Part shown: one piece after another, positions 13,841-27,335 of the stretch
How positions within the stretch are numbered: the stretch's first letter is position 1
How the letters are laid out: each line of letters opens with the position of its first letter
DNA from: Narthecium ossifragum
Taxonomy: Eukaryota > Streptophyta > Magnoliopsida > Dioscoreales > Nartheciaceae
Length of the DNA stretch: 64,000 bases
Direction: 5' to 3'
NCBI GenBank assembly: GCA_963920575.1
Contig: OY986975.1
Coordinates: forward strand, 20,987,897-21,051,896
Notes under the pieces: generated by a model
Told to the model about the DNA's origin: nothing
Database searches by the model: none
The model's input: the letters and a program-made list of their open reading frames with translations, nothing else
Program-made: the position numbers and the translations under genes

Positions 13841-14075
13841 TTGTCAAAATGGACCTCCCGTCTTCATTTTTGACTCTATAAGACTCCATGTCTTGTTTGT
13901 TTGCAGAATAGGACCCCTAATTTCCTTTATTCCATTTCTACCCCTGCCCTCATATGGTTTCACATCCATGGGATGGTCATGCCATATTACATAGCATGTC
14001 AGGGTCTCTTCCTTCTATTCCCTTCGAGACTTCAAACACCACGCGGAGATGTCCTCTTCCATGCTCATCCGATGC

Positions 14076-14465
14076 CCGTAGACCCTGATCGCATGCAGGG
14101 CGTGGCCCTGGCCCTCCACGCCCACGCCGTCACGTCCACCCTCGTCTTCGATCGCTCTGTCTTCACCCAACTCCTCTCCATGTGCTCCGCTTGGGACCGC
14201 CCTCGCTGACTGGGACACCCTCTTGTCCTCCCCCTCTATGTCCTCCTCTGTTGTTGCCCCTCTCAACTCATTCTCGTGTAACCTCATCATGGGCGACAAC
14301 GTCCGATGCGGGGATCTCGAGGGTGCCCACTATCTCTTCGATACAATGCATGACCAGAATGCCGTCTTGTGGACTCTCATGATCGATGCCCACGCCAAGC
14401 ATGGGGACGTTGCCGAAGCCGTTTGCTATTTCGACAGATGCCCAGTTGCTAAGAGGGCAAATTAG
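14076..14465 (+). pseudogene. PPR-protein gene fragment, frameshifted
   Basis: Two adjacent plus-strand frames together resemble a pentatricopeptide-repeat protein. The first ends near 14209 and contains LHAHAVTSTLVFDRSVFTQLL. The second (14223-14465) contains GDLEGAHYLFDTM, then NAVLWTLMIDAHAKHGDVAEA, the helix pairs typical of PLS-class PPR motifs. The frames differ by an indel near 14209 and the match stops at about 14450, so only two or three motifs survive. PPR proteins bind organelle RNA; this piece is too short and broken to work. Confidence 0.55.
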
Positions 14466-14648
14466 TCACTAATTTTTCATAATTAATAAAAAACGGCAAC
14501 TAATGGACCTATCGTCGTAAAAAAAAAAAAAAACCGTGCACCACACGTTGATAAATTACCAAATCTCTGGTCCTTACGTCAATTAATCCATGTTTTTATT
14601 CGTGTGTATAGTATCAAGGGGCCACGCTACATTCCATGTTAATTAAAA

Positions 14649-15049
14649 GGGTTACTATCATATAAATTCTTCGAAAGCGTATTAAATATCACAAAAACCC
14701 ATGCAATTATGATAATTATCACATGTACCCTTTTGATAGGGGCTCATTTCATATAACCCGGGCCTTTCTTCCAATTAAAAAACTTAATTATAATAAAAAT
14801 GTACAATTGAGTTATAAAATGACCAATATTTCCTTGGGAATCAAGACATAGGTTTACCAAATATATAGATATGCATGTTATAGCTACGGGTGTTTTTAGT
14901 AACTATACCTACGTTTTGCATTAAACTAATCCTAAGGGGTCTTTTGAAATTACCCCTTTATTTTCATGAAGGCGTATGATATTATCAGAATTGTCTGGGG
15001 TTTTGTGATATTTAACATGCTTTTCTTGGGTTATATATGATAATAACCC
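14649..15049. mobile_element. Mutator-type MITE with perfect 9-bp target duplication
   Basis: A 401-bp non-coding element with imperfect inverted arms of about 100 bp. The left end begins GGGTTACTATCATATA and the right end, reverse-complemented, begins GGGTTATTATCATATA. It is flanked by TAATTAAAA at 14640-14648 and 15050-15058, a perfect 9-bp duplication, which is the Mutator signature. Related copies lie at 54679-55038 and, as a single arm, at 13725-13812. Confidence 0.8.
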
Positions 15050-15058
15050 TAATTAAAA

Positions 15059-16241
15059 AGATGAGAAGGGGTTGTTGTTAGATAAAATAATGTATTCAAA
15101 TGGAGAGATAATGGAGAGCATGGCGATGGCTGAATCCTGGCTCTTTAATATAAGGCGCCGACATCTTGCAGGAGAGGTTTGGAATCCCTATTCGTTGACT
15201 AAAGCCTATTCGTTGACTAAAGCTTTAGTGTTTTTTTTTTTTTTTTGGTTAGGAGACTTGTTTTATGGACAATGATTCACAAAACTTTAAGCCATTGACA
15301 ACTACCTTATTTATTTTTATTTAGTGGCATAGAATATTTTGAGAAGTAGGTTGAGTATTAAAATTGATATTCCAATTCGAGTATCAATATGAATCGAGAA
15401 AATTAATCCTCAAAGATCATTATATAGCATAACCTAGATCGGAAATATCTTTTTCTTACCTTTTCATTCTTTCTCTATTATTAGAATCACCGATTCTCTG
15501 GAAGCTCAACCTGATAGGAAAAAGATGAATTCAAGAACTTATGTTATGTTCATGACATGCTCTTTTTGACTCGAATGAATGTAAATATTTAACTGAACAA
15601 GCATATTTGAAGATAATAATTTCAACTAATTAGAGAAACTGGAATGAATATAATCACTTATATTATGTTTTAGCGGTATGATCCTTCAGCCAATTTTTTT
15701 TTTTTTTTCAAATGTACTTGGATATATAGGAAGTACGTACTTACGAGTGAACTGGCATCAAATAATTGACAACTCCAGGACAAATAACAAAGCAAAAGGT
15801 GACAACACGAAAGAAATCAAACATCCAATCAAATCCAGCTGGAAACTGACAAGAACTTGTTTGTTTTCTGAATTCCAAACTCATCCAACTCACCCAATCA
15901 CAACATGGCAAGTTAGCATTCAAACCATAGCCTTATCCTCCAACACACCATTGGATGATCATGTACCTCATTCTCTCAGCTGAAAAAAATCTCATGATCA
16001 TGTTCTAAAGGACAATGATCTCATGATACCCGATGCTTAAGTTGGGGGCATCCATCCAACAAGCCTAGCTATATCATTGACCTTAGATTTGTTTATATAT
16101 ATATATATATATATACTTCTCTCTACAAAAAGCCATAAGGCCACACCGTCCAATTAAACTCAGTTAAATAATCAATCATGCATATGTTATCTATAAGACT
16201 AAACAAATTAAGTGTTGATCAAGCTTAGACACATGAACAGC
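15059..16241. other. Intergenic region upstream of ACC oxidase
   Basis: AT-rich sequence with poly-T runs near 15231 and 15693 and a (TA)n microsatellite at about 16093-16115. No gene or mobile element was recognised. The last few hundred bases presumably contain the ACC oxidase promoter. Confidence 0.5.
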
Positions 16242-16249
16242 TATAAAAG
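16242..16249 (+). promoter_or_regulatory. TATA box of the ACC oxidase gene
   Basis: TATAAAAG lies 90 bp upstream of the ATG at 16332, within the usual distance for a plant TATA box plus a short leader of roughly 55-60 bases. The (TA)n tract lies about 130 bp further upstream. Confidence 0.65.
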
Positions 16250-16331
16250 AAGCCACATCCTTAGCTGATGAGTTCCATTCATCCAATCTCTCAAGGTAGG
16301 AGAGCTTCCAAGACCCAGCCAGATCTCAACA

Positions 16332-17545
<1,214 letters not shown>

Positions 17546-18458
17546 AGAATAATTAAGGGGGTGCTTTAATTTGTTAACCTAATATAATTAAGGTTCTGCG
17601 TGTGATTTGGAATAATTAAGGCAGATGTTTGATTGTTTGTTTGGTATGATGTGTGTTGTTGATTTATGAATGCTTGCTTGCTTGCTTTGTATTAAAGGGT
17701 TTGACTTTGCCTAAGGCGTGGAGCCATTGACTTTGTTCTGCCTTCGCGATAATATGTATTGTAGTGTTGTTCAACGTGATGGATGCTTATTTTAATGAAT
17801 ACTTCTTGCTGTCTCTTATCTTTCCTCTTTCTGATTCAAATCGTTGATGACTTCAAGCTCTTGGGCTCACCGTTTTAGGAGCAGCTATTGCTCTGACTCT
17901 CAGGTTAATGCATGTACCCAATGACTTTGAAGGAAATATAGAAAAAATTACCCTTCAAGAAAAAATAACCCAATACTACATCATGTGAAATAATCATATT
18001 ATTATATGTAATATTAAATAATGATGCATCACATGATCAATGCAGTGCAGGAACATATACATGCCCGCACTGGCATTTGATGTTGTATCTGTGACTGCGG
18101 TGCCGGCTGATGGAACGAATCAAACGAGCCTTTTCAATCGTCAAATAGCCCATTCTATTTTGACAAAAAAATTGTTTCTTGACAGAAAAAAGAGTTGTAA
18201 TTTCACCATCACAAGTTAAAAATATATGGTTTGAGAAATTGATGATTATTTTCCACTTCAAAAGGCTGCTTTTTGTTGCAATTCCAGAATAAAAGGAAAA
18301 AAAATCTTATATTTTATTCCAGAACCAAATATATAGCGGTAATCCGGCCCAAAAGGCCATCATACTAGGCCACTGGACGATAAAGGCCCAGTTCGCGCCA
18401 GTCACCAACTCCACTGCTTCTCTCTCTCGCTCATCAGCTCCAAGAGAAAGGAGACGAA
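17546..18458. other. ACC oxidase 3' region and KIWI upstream region
   Basis: Contains a GCTTGCTTGCTTGC microsatellite near 17672 and AT-rich sequence. Nothing coding was seen. The 3' UTR of ACC oxidase and the promoter of the next gene on the same strand must share this 0.9 kb. Confidence 0.5.
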
Positions 18459-21400
18459 ATGTGGAGAAGGGGGAAGAAGCGTGGGGGCGACGAGGCCGAC
18501 CCCGACGGAGCTCCGCCTTCAAAGCGTGCGGCGGACAATAGGGACGAAGATGACGGCGACAGCGATAGCATCGTCGTCTGTGAGGTATCCTTGCCGCAGT
18601 TTGCTACTTTAGTTCTTAGGTTTATTTTGGGTTGTTATACTAAGCGTCGCGGTGGGTTTTGGGGATAGATTTCGAAGAACCGGAGGGTGACTGTGAGGAA
18701 CTGGCACGGGAGCATCGGGGTGGACATACGCGAGTTCTACGTCAAGGACGGCAAGCAGCTCCCCGGAAAGAAAGGTCTTTTTACTCTTCCCTTCTCCCTC
18801 CCTCCCTCCCACTTCTAGGGTTTTTATCTTTGCAATTTCTCAATGTCTTTTGAGGCTTAATTCGGTCCTAATTCAGTTAAAAAGATAATATATTTGTATA
18901 ATGGGTTCATTATTGCCTCTTAAAATTGTTGGTATGATGGTATATTTCACTTCCTAGTCAATTTAGTATGACCTTTAGATTGTGGAGGCTTCAAAGTTTC
19001 TCGAAGTGCTTATTGCGAGTTTGCTGTGTTGTTTTCAAGTAATATGGGAAGCTGATGGACAACCAGACAGGAAAAGAAGGCTTGTGACCTTAGGTGTTTA
19101 TGGTAATGAGTAGTCCTGTGCTTTTTCCCTTCAGTAGCAGTTATCTAAAGGACTGCTATTCCATATCGAAGATAGTACCTCACTTGTTATTATCAGTCAA
19201 TTTTGAGCTATGTGCTAATTCTATCTTACCTGGCAAGTTGACTGAGCTCTGTAATGGAACTTTGTTGGAAAAAGAAACATAAACGCCAAGTAGATGGTTG
19301 TTAGAAGATATTTGCACATATTAAACCACGATACTGATGTTCATTGAACTCGTCAACCTTGCCATTACTTTATCATCTTTGACTATATGGAGCATGTTGT
19401 GCATATCTTCTTTAAAATGTATCTGAAGTTGTGCATATAGTGTGCTTGTAGTTTGTCTGTTTGCTTTCAGTGTTCAAATGGACTATTTCCTGAAAGCCGT
19501 TTTAGAGCTACCCTGCATTAAAATCTCTCTACATTGGAGGTTCCTGTTCAATGGTTGTGCAACGTGTATTAGTTGGCCTGGGAGATTTAAACTGTTCTTG
19601 GGCAGGTTTGGCATGAAACTAGTGGAAGAGCACCTCAGTTTGTAACTGAAGAGCAACATTAACAGCTCTTTCGTTCAAATAAAAAGTAGAATATAGGAGA
19701 TAATAGCAACTGGATTAGTGGGTTAGTGTTTTATAATGTATGCTCATTGCATGGTTGGCGTGCATAGTGAGATTTCGAGTTCTGCACCCCTGCTACACCC
19801 CGCAACCCCACCTCAGAAAGAGTTCTATTTTGGATTTATTGTGTTTGTTCTACTCAACAAGATTTAAATCCATAGAAGAAGGATAAGTTGATATATTTCT
19901 TTCCCTTCTAAGCTGTCCAAGTCCAAGTTGCTTCCTTCACCCTCTTCTGCATCTAATTATTCCACTTTCTTCTTCTTTTGCATCATTCTCTGCATATCCA
20001 TGTTGCACAACAGATCTAGGTACATTTTGAGTTCCTTTTCCCTACTAAGCCTCCATTATCTCCTCTGGCGAACATATTGTTTAATGTCAGAAAATAGGGG
20101 AGATTGGTGTTTTTTTAACATCTTTTCTCAGTCGATGTGCAGATCTAGTCAGTTTATGATTTCTTAGGCACCTAATCGCTGTGATTTAGGATTTCTGGAT
20201 TCAGCATAACATCTTGTTCTAGAAATTTTCACCTCTCCTTCCATATGTTTCTATTTTTGGATGACGGGACCATGCTATCTGTCATTTGATATGGCCAACG
20301 AGCCACTTCTCTTTCACTTCAACCAACCAGGTAGATTTTGGTCCTTAAAAAAGCATAACAGCGTCACGAGCTCCTTCATCTGCATCATCATTTGGCAGAA
20401 TTCAAAAGAGTTTGAAGAGATGAGGTTCCAAAATTTGTGGATTAGGACATTCCTTCATAAATCTCGTTAGAGTATTCATGCGTTGGTCAAATTAATGGAA
20501 TAATTTAGAAATTTAGATGGTAATTGAGGGGTTACATCTACAGATAGATGTGAGCACCTCTTTCGAGGTTATGAAATTCTTTGAAATGATTAGAGAGAGG
20601 TGATGTTGGTTTGATGTTAAATTGCCCCAAGGATTAAATTGCCCCAAGGATCTCCAGTGAATGAAACTTGTCAGTTCGTGATAGTGATTGATTGTACTCT
20701 CATGGAAGGAGATACTATCTAAGGAGACACTGGTTCACAATATTTTTTTTTTTGCTAAGTTGAGTCAAAAGGCTAGTTGTTACAACAAATCACTCAAAAT
20801 ACATCCTTAAAAGTTCCAAGCAGCAGGTGCCCCTCGCCTAGCTCGCCGCACGAGGTCATCCGCCACTGTGTTCGCCTCACGTGGTATAAATGCAAAGATC
20901 GCTCCTCCAAGCAGAGCAGCAAGACTCCAAATTTTCCTCAAGACAGGTTCCATTCCTACTCGGCCAACCTCTCTCCCATTAATGGAGTTAACTGAAGTCC
21001 TGGAATCAGATTCAATAATGACATTACCAATTCCCCGCGCCACGGCTTCCTCCAAAGCTCGCAAGATTACAAGCAGCTCTGCTTCATCACTGCCTTATGC
21101 CGGCATTCTCTTAGCTACCACCCATGATGGAGAGTCACTCCCATCATCCAAACAAACAACTGCAATGCTTGCCTCCATAGCTCCAAAAACACAGGCACCA
21201 TCAGTTTGCAGAACCGTGCCTTCTTGCCGCCAAGTACCAGTGGTCTGATGCACTCCACGATCCCATCCTTTGCTTCGCCAATACTCCGTAGCCATTTTCC
21301 AACTTTGTCATGCCAAAGCCTCCGTCGAACAACTTTTATTCCTCCATATTAACTCATTTCTTTCTTTCCATAACAACCAAACTCCATACCCACCATAGCT

Positions 21401-23697
21401 TTGTTCCATCATCTCAGTACATTAGCTGAAGAAGAATTTGCAAATATTGCCATAAGATCATCAAGACCCAGTTCCATACTCGACAGTTGTAGAATCTCCC
21501 AAACTCTTCGTACAAATGGACAATCAGTTAAAATATGGTAAATTGATTCATCTTCTCCACAGCTCCGAGGACAACTCCTATCATTGATCAAACCAATTCG
21601 CCAAAGAGAGTCACGGGTAGGTACCTTCCTATGGAGAACTTTTCATATGAATTGTCGAACTCGAGGACCAACTGGGGCATTCCAACAGTTTACCCAAACT
21701 TCTCTGAATTGGTGAAGAACCACTACATTCTCGGGACAGTAACCATGAATAAATGGAACTAGACTCCGGTTTCCTTGAACTATTGAATACCTACCTCGCT
21801 CCATCATTGTTCGATCTTACATCAATCTTGACATCAAGGATCTGCTACACCATATCGGGATGAAAGTTCTCCATCACTTTAGCCCTACACCATTGCCCAT
21901 TACTCATCAGACTTCCAAGGTTAGCAACCTCCAGTTGATCCCCCACTCTCAACATTGACGGCCTAGAAGCAAACGGTCCCTCGCCGCACCACCAGTCCTC
22001 AAGAGGTAAAAGCTCGTTATTGGTTGCCGCGCATGAACATCAGCCCTGCCTGGATTTCCCTCGCCGCCCGGCTAATGGCTTTCCATAAAGAGGAACAAGG
22101 ACGCCGGCAGATAGATGGCGGGAGAGGTCCCGACCAACCATACTTGTCCCTCGTCTTCACTGCCCAAATAGACATCCGGTCTTCCAATAACCTAGCAGCC
22201 CTCCTCATATTTAGAGACCTTTGCCAAAGTGCCAAGTCCCTAATGCCTAGGCCACGCCATTCGATAGGCCTACAAACCTCTTGCCATTTAACCCTTGACA
22301 TAGAGCCAGCCTCCTTCCATAGGAAAATTCGACATAGAGCCTCCAGTTGCCGTGGCAATGAAACAGGTACACAAGAACTCATCATAGAATGGACCGGAAT
22401 GGCTTGGAGGACGGATTTGAGTAGGATCACCCTACCAGCCTCTGGCAGAAATGCCGCTTTCCATGGTGAGATCTTATGAATCATCTTATTCAACAATTCC
22501 CCAAACTGGTTCACAATATTGAACCATGACTATCCTCCTTAAATTGATAGCTGAAGTTGGATAACAAAAATAATGGAATACCCTTGCACTGCTCTTGATG
22601 AAATTCATGGTTTGAAGTCAGGTAAAGGAAACCTTTTCAAGATATTCATTTATGTTCGATGCATGTCTTGAAATTAGCAGGCTTCTACCCTTTAGTAGTC
22701 TGCTAATTTTTAGTACGTTGTAGACTTCTGCTGCCTGCTGGTTGAGTCTGGGAAGAGCAGTTTGGATGGCCCATGAAGACCAATTTCAAAGAGCAGTGTG
22801 GCCCTGAAGGAACATGTCTCTCTCTTCAGTCATGTGGGTGATATCAGTGGTGTTTCTAACAGGATAGAACAAAGGTCCACATGTCAACCTGCTCATGTCC
22901 ATCCTGTTAGAGTCTCATGTTAACTGTGGAGGATCTTCCATTTTAGATTCAGTTTTGCAAAGTTTTCATTTATTCAGTTTCATCAAAACTTCAGGTGTAA
23001 TTTGGAACTACTGCTATGTTTCTAAACTATGCCTTGTGAAGATAACTCTTGATCTTATTCTCTAAATTGTAATAAAAATGCATTTTTTATGAATTCGAGC
23101 TTCTCAATTTGTTTGACAGTCTGATCTTCTTTCCAGGTATTCAACTAACCATGGATCAGGTATGGACTTTTCTATTGTGGACTCTTTTTTTTTTTGACAT
23201 TATAATCCGCGACGCACCCAATCAGAATTAGGTTATGGTTCCTTAGATATAATCTGCTATGCACCCAATCAGAATGAGGTTAATCTCCTGTGATTGACAA
23301 TGATCATTGTCCTTATTTTACATGTGGGTTTTGACCCCACTAGGGTTTCTCCACATCATTTGCTATTTGATCTTGAACCCACATGAGCAATGATGAGGTG
23401 CGTATTAAGTTCAGGCCACAGGTGTTGTTACCCTTGTTGGTGTAGAGACACAAGCACATCCATGATTAAGCAAATGCTTGACAAAAGTTTAGCCCTTGTC
23501 TATGTTGTTCACAGTGTATGTCTTACTCTTATCGACAAGAACATTATATTTGAAAGGCTGTGTATTTTGTTGCATTGTTTCACGAATTGTATATCTGGTG
23601 GTGATTTCTGCCCTGAACCCTTATTCTGCTCCTGCAGTGGAAAATACTGCGTGACCATATCGACGAAATTGATAAGGCTGTAAAAGAGAATGCGTGA
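18459..23697 (+). CDS. KIWI: KIWI-type RNA polymerase II coactivator (PC4/p15 family)
   Basis: Exons 18459-18584, 18669-18774, 23137-23159 (only 23 bp) and 23638-23697 join in phase to 104 residues. The acidic, Lys/Arg-rich N-terminus (about 1-38) is followed by the PC4 single-stranded-DNA-binding domain. Key stretches are ISKNRRVTVRNW, IDIREFYVKDG-like DIREFYVKDGKQLPGKKGI, and a C-terminal helix MDQWKILRDHIDEIDKAV. PC4 proteins bind ssDNA and connect activators with the basal transcription machinery in the nucleus. Length and layout match plant KIWI rather than the longer KELP, which has an extra N-terminal DEK_C domain. Intron 2 is 4.4 kb and holds a LINE fragment (20745-22504) in antisense orientation. 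The gene converges on the farnesylcysteine lyase gene, with 645 bp between the stop codons. Confidence 0.93.
20623..20655. repeat. Short tandem duplication in KIWI intron 2
   Basis: AAATTGCCCCAAGGATT occurs twice head to tail about 100 bp before the LINE insertion. A similar local duplication containing GCACCCAATCAGAAT lies at about 23199-23283 in intron 3. Confidence 0.6.
20745..22504 (-). mobile_element. 5'-truncated LINE (non-LTR retrotransposon)
   Basis: A 1,760-bp insertion in KIWI intron 2. On the minus strand it encodes, in broken frames: the reverse-transcriptase C-terminal part (22500-22017, with SPWKAAFLPEAGRVILLKSV and GLGIRDLALWQRSLN); the zinc-binding RT tail (21591-21409, with CGEDESIYHILTDCPF); and an RNase H domain (about 21200-20807, with TDGA, ESDS and ANTVADDL). 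The 3' end carries a poly-A tail, seen as a T run at 20743-20753. It is bounded by a perfect 16-bp target duplication, ACTGGTTCACAATATT, at 20729-20744 and 22505-22520. The missing ORF1 and endonuclease and the frame breaks make it dead. The RNase H domain places it with the plant L1-like elements. Confidence 0.92.
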
Positions 23698-24342
23698 CGT
23701 TGGATGATTGCTTCAGAACATCATCTGAACAACATTTTGTGGATGGCTTATTTCAGAGCATCATCTGGGGTTCGGAGTACCCAACAATGTTTTGTGCAGC
23801 CTCTGAGCTGGTACTTGTGGAAAGTTAAGAGAGAATATTAATGTACATCGTCCTACGGTTGTTCCCAAAACAACATTATGCTCAATGGGTGTTTTGTCTC
23901 ACTCAGTTAGGATCATGCGTATGGTATGGGAACGAAAGGTGTTGACGGATAGATGTTCAATGAGTTATCTTGTATGAATCTAAGGCTTCGTTGGACATCT
24001 GCTTTTTCCAAAAACGAACAGTAGTTATCAATGTTAAGCTCAAACCTTTGCAAAAGTCTTAAGTCTCTTGTACGTCGAATTGAAATCCGAGAAACCAGAC
24101 ATTCTTTATTTAGAAATACAACCAAAAATACTCGTACGAACTCACATATATATATATATACAACTGGATCATAAGTGTTTAATGCAACCCGGATGCAATG
24201 CCAATGGCATAAATAACTTTTATTCTGTATTACAACCATAATATACACTAGAGGAACCAACCCTCCAAATATAGAAGCCATATCATAATTAAAACCCACT
24301 GTAGTAGATCGAACCAGTCTGATCTGGCCATTATAAATCTCC

Positions 24343-27061
24343 TCATAGATCGACATGTAAGTTATGAGAATCTGAAGTTCGGATCTTTATGTTAGAAGCA
24401 TTTGAAAGTGAATTGGACAGTCGAGAGATGATGAGACGGGCAACGTTCTCAGCTGCAACTGCACCAGTCTCTATAGTACTCGCGGCGTTCTCAAAAGAAT
24501 TCACGTAATACAAATGCAGTCCATCAAGAACAATTGGAGCAAACACCTCTGGAGCTTCATAATGAGGGTAGGCAGGCCAATCAATCCGGATAGTCTCCTT
24601 CCTTATGCTGGTAAGTGTCAAGTAAACAGTGTTAATAAAAGATTCTACCAAACAAAAATTATCAACATTGTTGGACACTGACCTGAAGAGTAAATCCAAT
24701 AAATCATCCCCAGCGGGTGCACGCGAGAACATCTTATAAGCTTTGTCTTGTTCACTGTAATCTTTGAGAACTGAGATACTAGAAAATGGAATAGCAGGAT
24801 TCTCAACTGTGCCAACAAGGTCTGGAATCTCGGATACAGATTTCAAACCGAAGTATCCCTAGAAAATAATCTTGTCAAAAAGGATACAGCACAATCCGAG
24901 AAATGTTTCCTTGGAAATTCTTTACACTAACACAGTTTTTCCTCTCTTCTAGGAAAAGAATTGGCAGTGATACTCTGTTATAAACAACTCCTCAAGCAAA
25001 GTATCAGAGACTACTTACCGGGTTTAAGAGACCTCTCACGAATGTTGTGTACGTATGTTGTAGCTTCCTGTTAGGAATGGAAACTGGAGGTTGGAAACTG
25101 ATGTCTACCTCATCTAGCGGTGTAGCGATTATTGTAACATCACACTCATAACTATTTCCACTTGTAGAATTTAGCTCATAAATTCCGTTGGAGTAGGAGA
25201 TTGAAGTTATCTCTTCCTGAAGATGCAGAGTAGCATTGGAATGAGTTATCAGGCCGGCAGCAAGCTGCCAATTACCCCCATTGACTGACCACAATCCTGA
25301 ATCAGAACCAGCTAAAGAGACGGCCCCAGCCAGACCACTGATGCTGGTAGATTGTCCATAGTTGATTCTTGATATCACCTGGGGAGATTTTGATGATACC
25401 CAAAATGTTTTCAGACATGATATGAAATGAAATGGTATGTGGAACAGATAGAAGCAGATATTCCTTGACATATGCAGCATAACCTGCTGATGAAACTTTA
25501 TGAGCTATGAAACAACACACTTTTGAAGTAATTCCAAACAGATAACCTTTTACCTTTGGGGTAATAAGACTTCAAAACATGAAAATATGATCAAATCAAA
25601 AGATTCACCAACTTTAACATATACCAACTGTTCCAGTTCCTCTACTTGTTGCCTTCTTGACATTTTCATGGCATAGACGGACCACATTTTAATTTTAGAG
25701 ACTGAGCAAATCCAGAAGAACAATTCATCTACAAATTTCTAGTTCACTTCCATTAAAAGGTAGAATGTCAACCTATCCCCAGGAAAAAGAAGGGAAACTC
25801 TCTTGGTAGTCATGGCACATTTATTCCAAAGTGCTAAAGATTACCTTATGCATTGTTCTTCTCGGAAACAAGCAGACATGCTATGGAACATTTTGACTCT
25901 AAATCTTTATCCAGTCATTTTCGAACTCCTAAAAATAATTTAAGCCGAGGTCTTGATACATTTATGCATATATATTCCTCCAAGATGAGATTATTCGCAT
26001 AGTTTGTTGCCATTATCTTACATAAAAAGCTATACTTTCATTGAGGAGATCGATGTCCAAGTTGAAGAAGTTGATCATGGCAAAACAGTATCTAAATGGC
26101 AGCTTGATTAGAGAAACCACCTAAAAAAACTTTGTTTGAAGAAGAAACATAAAATCCAGCTTACAACCATGAACCCTAAAACATCGAACATTAGCTTCGC
26201 AGTTCGCTATTAATTCACACCAAAAGCTCTAACTTCAACTAAGCTTTCTCCAAAGAACACAAAGAAGCCAATGCAATAGAAATCAAGGATCCAAGATTAC
26301 ACCCTAAACATACAGTAACGAGCTCCGAGATCACCAATGGAGACAGCCTAGCATCCGTCAACACCTCCTCCAAAGTCCTGCGGGTGAACCCGTACAGCCC
26401 CGACCACTTAAGCATCTCCTCCACCGTCTCGAATACCGGCCGGGACTCCACCCCCTCGTAGTACTTCACGAACCTATCCACGGTACCCTGCTCCATCAAA
26501 ACCCCAAACCGATCACTAATCGGAACAAAACTACAGAGGTGAATGGAAAGAAGAAGCTTATGGGATCTTAGAGACCTCGACGAAATGATTCATGCGGAGC
26601 AGCGAGAACCCGTATCGTTTGAACAAGAGAAGCGAGTCGAGAAGAGAATGGATCATGCGATAGATGGAGGAGCTCCATCTGGGCGGCGGCGGGAGGGATT
26701 GGAAACCGAATTGGGATCCGTCCCAGATGCCGAACCACGAGGAGGAGTCGGAGGACTCCGGTGTGGCAGAGAGGTTGAAGAGGGCGGCGAAGCGCTTGGC
26801 GTGGAGGTTCCTTGGGTGGATGACGGAGCCGCCAGCCTCGAAGGTGTCGCCGGCGAGCTGCACGGTGGCCATGCGGCCTCCCACGGTGGCGCGGCGCTCG
26901 AAGATGTGGATGTCGTCGATGCCGCCATACTTCTCGAGGAAATGGGTCACAGAGGATCCCGCTATGCCGGCGCCGACGACGCACACGGCGGCGCCGGCGG
27001 CAAAGGGGAGGAGGAGGAGAGAGGTGGAGAGGAGGATGGTGGCGATGGAAGCGGGAGCCAT
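24343..27061 (-). CDS. FCLY: Farnesylcysteine lyase (prenylcysteine oxidase family)
   Basis: Exons 27061-26576, 26487-26314, 25378-25019 and 24858-24343 join in phase to 511 residues. A hydrophobic signal peptide (about 1-24) leads straight into the FAD-binding glycine motif VVGAGIAGS (G30, G32, G35), then FERRATVGGRMATV, which contacts the dinucleotide. The prenylcysteine lyase domain continues through INYGQSTSISGLAGAVSLAG and ends near the C-terminus. The enzyme oxidises farnesylcysteine, released when prenylated proteins are degraded, to farnesal and cysteine; in plants it affects abscisic acid signalling through farnesylcysteine levels (family knowledge). The signal peptide suggests entry to the secretory or vacuolar route. 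The GC-rich first exon faces the RING-WD40 gene; the two probably share a promoter. Confidence 0.94.
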
Positions 27062-27335
27062 GATAGCGTCCGACTCGTTGAGTCAACCAGCAAAACGTCT
27101 ATATCGAAGTTTATCATACCGGTTCCTCGCGATGGAGTTTAATCGACCTCAATTGACGACGTGGCATGCTGAAGATTTTTAACTGAACCGAAACCGTTAC
27201 GAGTAATAACAGGCCACGTCAGTAAGGAAGGATACTACGACCATTCCTAGGGAGCACCCGACCCTTTCTCTTCGTCGTAAAGCCCTCACGAGTCGTCGTA
27301 AAGCCCTCACGAGTCGACGCCGGACGGCATTAGGT
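27062..27335. promoter_or_regulatory. Bidirectional promoter between FCLY and the RING-WD40 gene
   Basis: Only 274 bp separate two divergent start codons, so both promoters and both leaders share this segment. It contains ACGT-core elements: ACGACGTGGCA at about 27155-27165 and GGCCACGTCAG at about 27212-27222. A perfect 21-bp tandem duplication occupies 27273-27293 and 27294-27314. No clear TATA box was seen on either side, as is common for paired housekeeping promoters. Dual activity is inferred from spacing. Confidence 0.75.

Noticed and set aside
26543..27182. Plus-strand frames opposite FCLY exon 1
   Set aside because: Shadows of the GC-rich first exon, whose minus-strand product has a clear FAD-binding motif.
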